Origin: Neodiprion pinetum
Lineage: Eukaryota > Arthropoda > Insecta > Hymenoptera > Diprionidae
NCBI RefSeq assembly: GCF_021155775.2
Contig: NC_060234.1
Coordinates: 35,461,026-35,525,025 of the forward strand
Reading direction: 5' to 3'
Length of the DNA: 64,000 nucleotides
A model generated the notes under the pieces. It ran no database searches. It had not been told where the DNA came from and saw nothing but the letters and a program-made list of their open reading frames with translations. Below are positions 62,190-64,000 of the stretch, piece by piece. How positions within the stretch are numbered: the stretch's first letter is position 1; every line of letters begins with the position of its first letter. The position numbers were made by a program, and so were the translations under genes.

Positions 62190-62478
62190 GTATTGCTTTC
62201 TTTTCGTCAAACGATAGATACTGTGTACAAAGTAAAATGTTCGTGGGTTGGTGTTGCAGGATTAACGGGAAGACTCAAATCGTGCACAGCGTCAACTGGG
62301 AATCATCGCGCGTCAAGGGGGGCGTATTTTTAAAAGGAAATGATTTTTAATTTTTTTGTGAATAGATAAGAGATAATTAAATCCACACGCCATAATTCGC
62401 ATTGATTTGCTGTCCAGTTTCTTTACCGGAAAATTGAAAACAGCGACAAATCTAGGGAAAAAAAGAGGAAATTCTCCC
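62190..62478. repeat. Right terminal inverted repeat
   Basis: Reverse complement of the left repeat with substitutions. Ends in CTCCC before TTA. Confidence 0.75.
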
Positions 62479-62481
62479 TTA

Positions 62482-63776
62482 CAATTTCAAAAACCACAAC
62501 CAGAACAACGTGGGATCAGTGGTTGAGAAGATTGATAACCACAACCACGTAGATTTGATTCGACAATTGTAATAAAACCTTCCGGTTGCGGTAGCAAAGT
62601 TTTACGTGAAAAGTACTGAAATATTTTTATTCTCATGTGCAAAATATGTGAATTGTCTACATGAACTCAAAATTGACTCGTGATAAAAAAAATATTGGTT
62701 GCGACAAAGAAAAAAAAAAAAAAACACACATTTTCTAGGTACACTCAAAGAATCACACATGAACGCTTCACGATTCATGCATTCAGTTATTCTCAAAAAT
62801 CCACATACATACTGCGATCGTGTGAAATGTGTGGAGAGTTCCGCATGTACGGATACTATGAATTATTTCAGTCAGAGACTCGATTCGTTTGACTATGACC
62901 TTCATATACCTTATTTGGTAGACATAACTGGACCACAATCTCAACCCATTTCGATTTTATCAAGGTCATACTTCTATTAAGAAAATACTGTTAAAAGCAG
63001 TGTATTTACCAACGACGATCTTGTCACTCGTTCTGTTCCCTCAAAGACTCTCGCTTTGTCGTGCCTCGAGATACGTGTAGGCTGGTGACCGATTTTTTAT
63101 GCCATCAATTTCGCGAAACTTCATTGAATGAAACAAGCTTGTAATTCGCATAGAACATACAATGCCGACGCGAGGTGATCATGATGACCGGTGGTCACGC
63201 AGGTTCTCCGAGAGCGATCGCGAAATTTGTCGGAAAAATTACCGAAGGTAACGAAAATCCGACTGCAGTCCGCAAGAACTCGATGATCCTATAAAACCAT
63301 GAATATTTGAGCTGAAATTGGAAACCCGCAGAGCTAATTAATTACTGATGGAGGAAATTCATTCATATCGGTTTGTAGACTTTTGATGTTAACACGGTAT
63401 TTTTTTAGAAATCAGGACGTAATATTTTTGCCAATTCGAAGTCAAGCATCACTTCTAGTCGAGCGTTCGAAATTGTATTTCCTCATCATTCTTCTCGTCA
63501 TACCATTGCTCGTGGGCATCACTAATTCTTTTTTGTTCACAGTATACCGATCGGTATATCTGTCCGTAGATTTTTCTCCGTAATAGCAATTCAAAAGCTT
63601 TGTTGTCACGATGTGCTCCACTGTGCCTTTTGTTATCAGAAAAGAAAATATCATACTTCTTACCGTTCCATTTTATCTGTAGATCGCGCGTTAAGTTTCA
63701 GACTCGTCTGAATGATTCCAGTACAAAAATTGGTGTTATACTGCAACAGCTGCTGACTTCTCTTCATGCCTGATAA
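62482..63776. other. No gene seen
   Basis: AT-rich sequence with short overlapping frames only. A minus frame at 63,442-63,654 and plus frame at 63,383-63,583 are mirror shadows without coding character. Confidence 0.5.
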
Positions 63777-63896
63777 TCATAGCAAAATATAACCTCTCTC
63801 AGAGCTGATCTGCGTCTTCTTTGTCCCAGCACAGCCACCGATAACTTGCAGGATAAAGTCAACTGCATCTATGGTTTCCTTTGTCCACATGATCAT
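63777..63896 (-). CDS. Possible short terminal exon or gene fragment
   Basis: From ATG at 63,896 the minus strand reads MIMWTKETIDAVDFILQVIG, then GCAGTKKTQISSERGYILL and a TGA, 39 residues. Composition is coding-like, but an in-frame TAA lies four codons above the ATG and no good acceptor is visible. I do not recognise the family. It may be a degraded gene piece or a chance frame. Confidence 0.2.
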   Translation of the reverse strand: MIMWTKETIDAVDFILQVIGGCAGTKKTQISSERGYILL

Positions 63897-64000
63897 CGCG
63901 CAGTGTGCTTACACGATAATCTGCAAGATTCACCTTAAAGGACTTCGATCATCCATCAAGGAATGAACAACTACGTTTCAATTTCGGGTTTAATGAACCC

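Larger units (their letters stand above)
60710..62478. mobile_element. DNA transposon-like element with long inverted repeats
   Basis: Long terminal inverted repeats of about 290 bp (about 60,710-61,003 and 62,190-62,478) enclose about 1.2 kb. Shared blocks include TGGTAAAGAA / CGGTAAAGAA, AATCAATGCG, AAAAATCATTTCCT, TTGACGCTGTGCAC, GATTTGAGTCTTCC, TTAATCCTGCAACA and CTATCGTTTGACGAA, in the same order and spacing after reverse complementation. The ends start in runs of G (CGGGGG and GGGAG). TTA abuts both sides (60,707-60,709 and 62,479-62,481), which could be a 3-bp target duplication as in PIF/Harbinger elements. The interior has no frame of 60 codons, so it would be non-autonomous. Superfamily placement is tentative. 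Confidence 0.75.

Overview
The window looks like insect nuclear DNA, most probably hymenopteran: AT-rich, intron-rich and gene-poor, with many microsatellites and no bacterial-style operons. It holds two aquaporin genes with spliced coding exons, one ZAD-type C2H2 zinc-finger gene, and several non-coding repeats. The order-level assignment is inference from gene content and base composition only.

Layout. Positions 1-46,000 are dominated by a minus-strand aquaporin resembling insect Drip. Its first common exon (10,510-10,703) encodes transmembrane helices 1 and 2. The exons carrying the two NPA motifs are not in the window and must lie past its left edge. Upstream of the common exon I find a series of separate 5' exons at 13.7, 18.5, 22.1 and 31.8 kb. 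Each has an ATG, an open frame and a donor in the same phase (phase 1) as the common exon. A further 5' exon at 36.4 kb fits the 31.8 kb exon in phase 0, and a TATA-bearing pyrimidine-rich leader lies at 45.9 kb. Read together, this predicts one channel core with a set of alternative cytoplasmic N-termini driven by several promoters.

A second aquaporin, Prip-like, lies on the plus strand at 42.6-52.7 kb. It is complete: TATA box, non-coding leader exon, a 6.4 kb intron, three coding exons (259 aa) and candidate poly(A) signals. The two paralogues are arranged head to head, with the candidate 45.9 kb Drip leader inside the first intron of Prip. Tail to tail with Prip lies a two-exon minus-strand gene (54.3-58.8 kb) for a 1,153-aa nuclear protein: an N-terminal ZAD, nine C2H2 fingers, an acidic stretch, repeated basic KR(V/I)xV motifs and a coiled coil.

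Mobile and repeated DNA. Two inverted copies of a 520-575 bp foldback element sit among the alternative Drip exons (14.4 and 30.3 kb). A 1.77 kb element with about 290-bp terminal inverted repeats, flanked by TTA, lies at 60.7-62.5 kb. A two-unit 120-bp tandem repeat at 25.5 kb stays open in one antisense frame. The remaining sequence is intronic or intergenic, with microsatellites and homopolymers. Low-confidence exon candidates are given at 1-150 (minus), 28.3 kb (plus) and 63.8 kb (minus).
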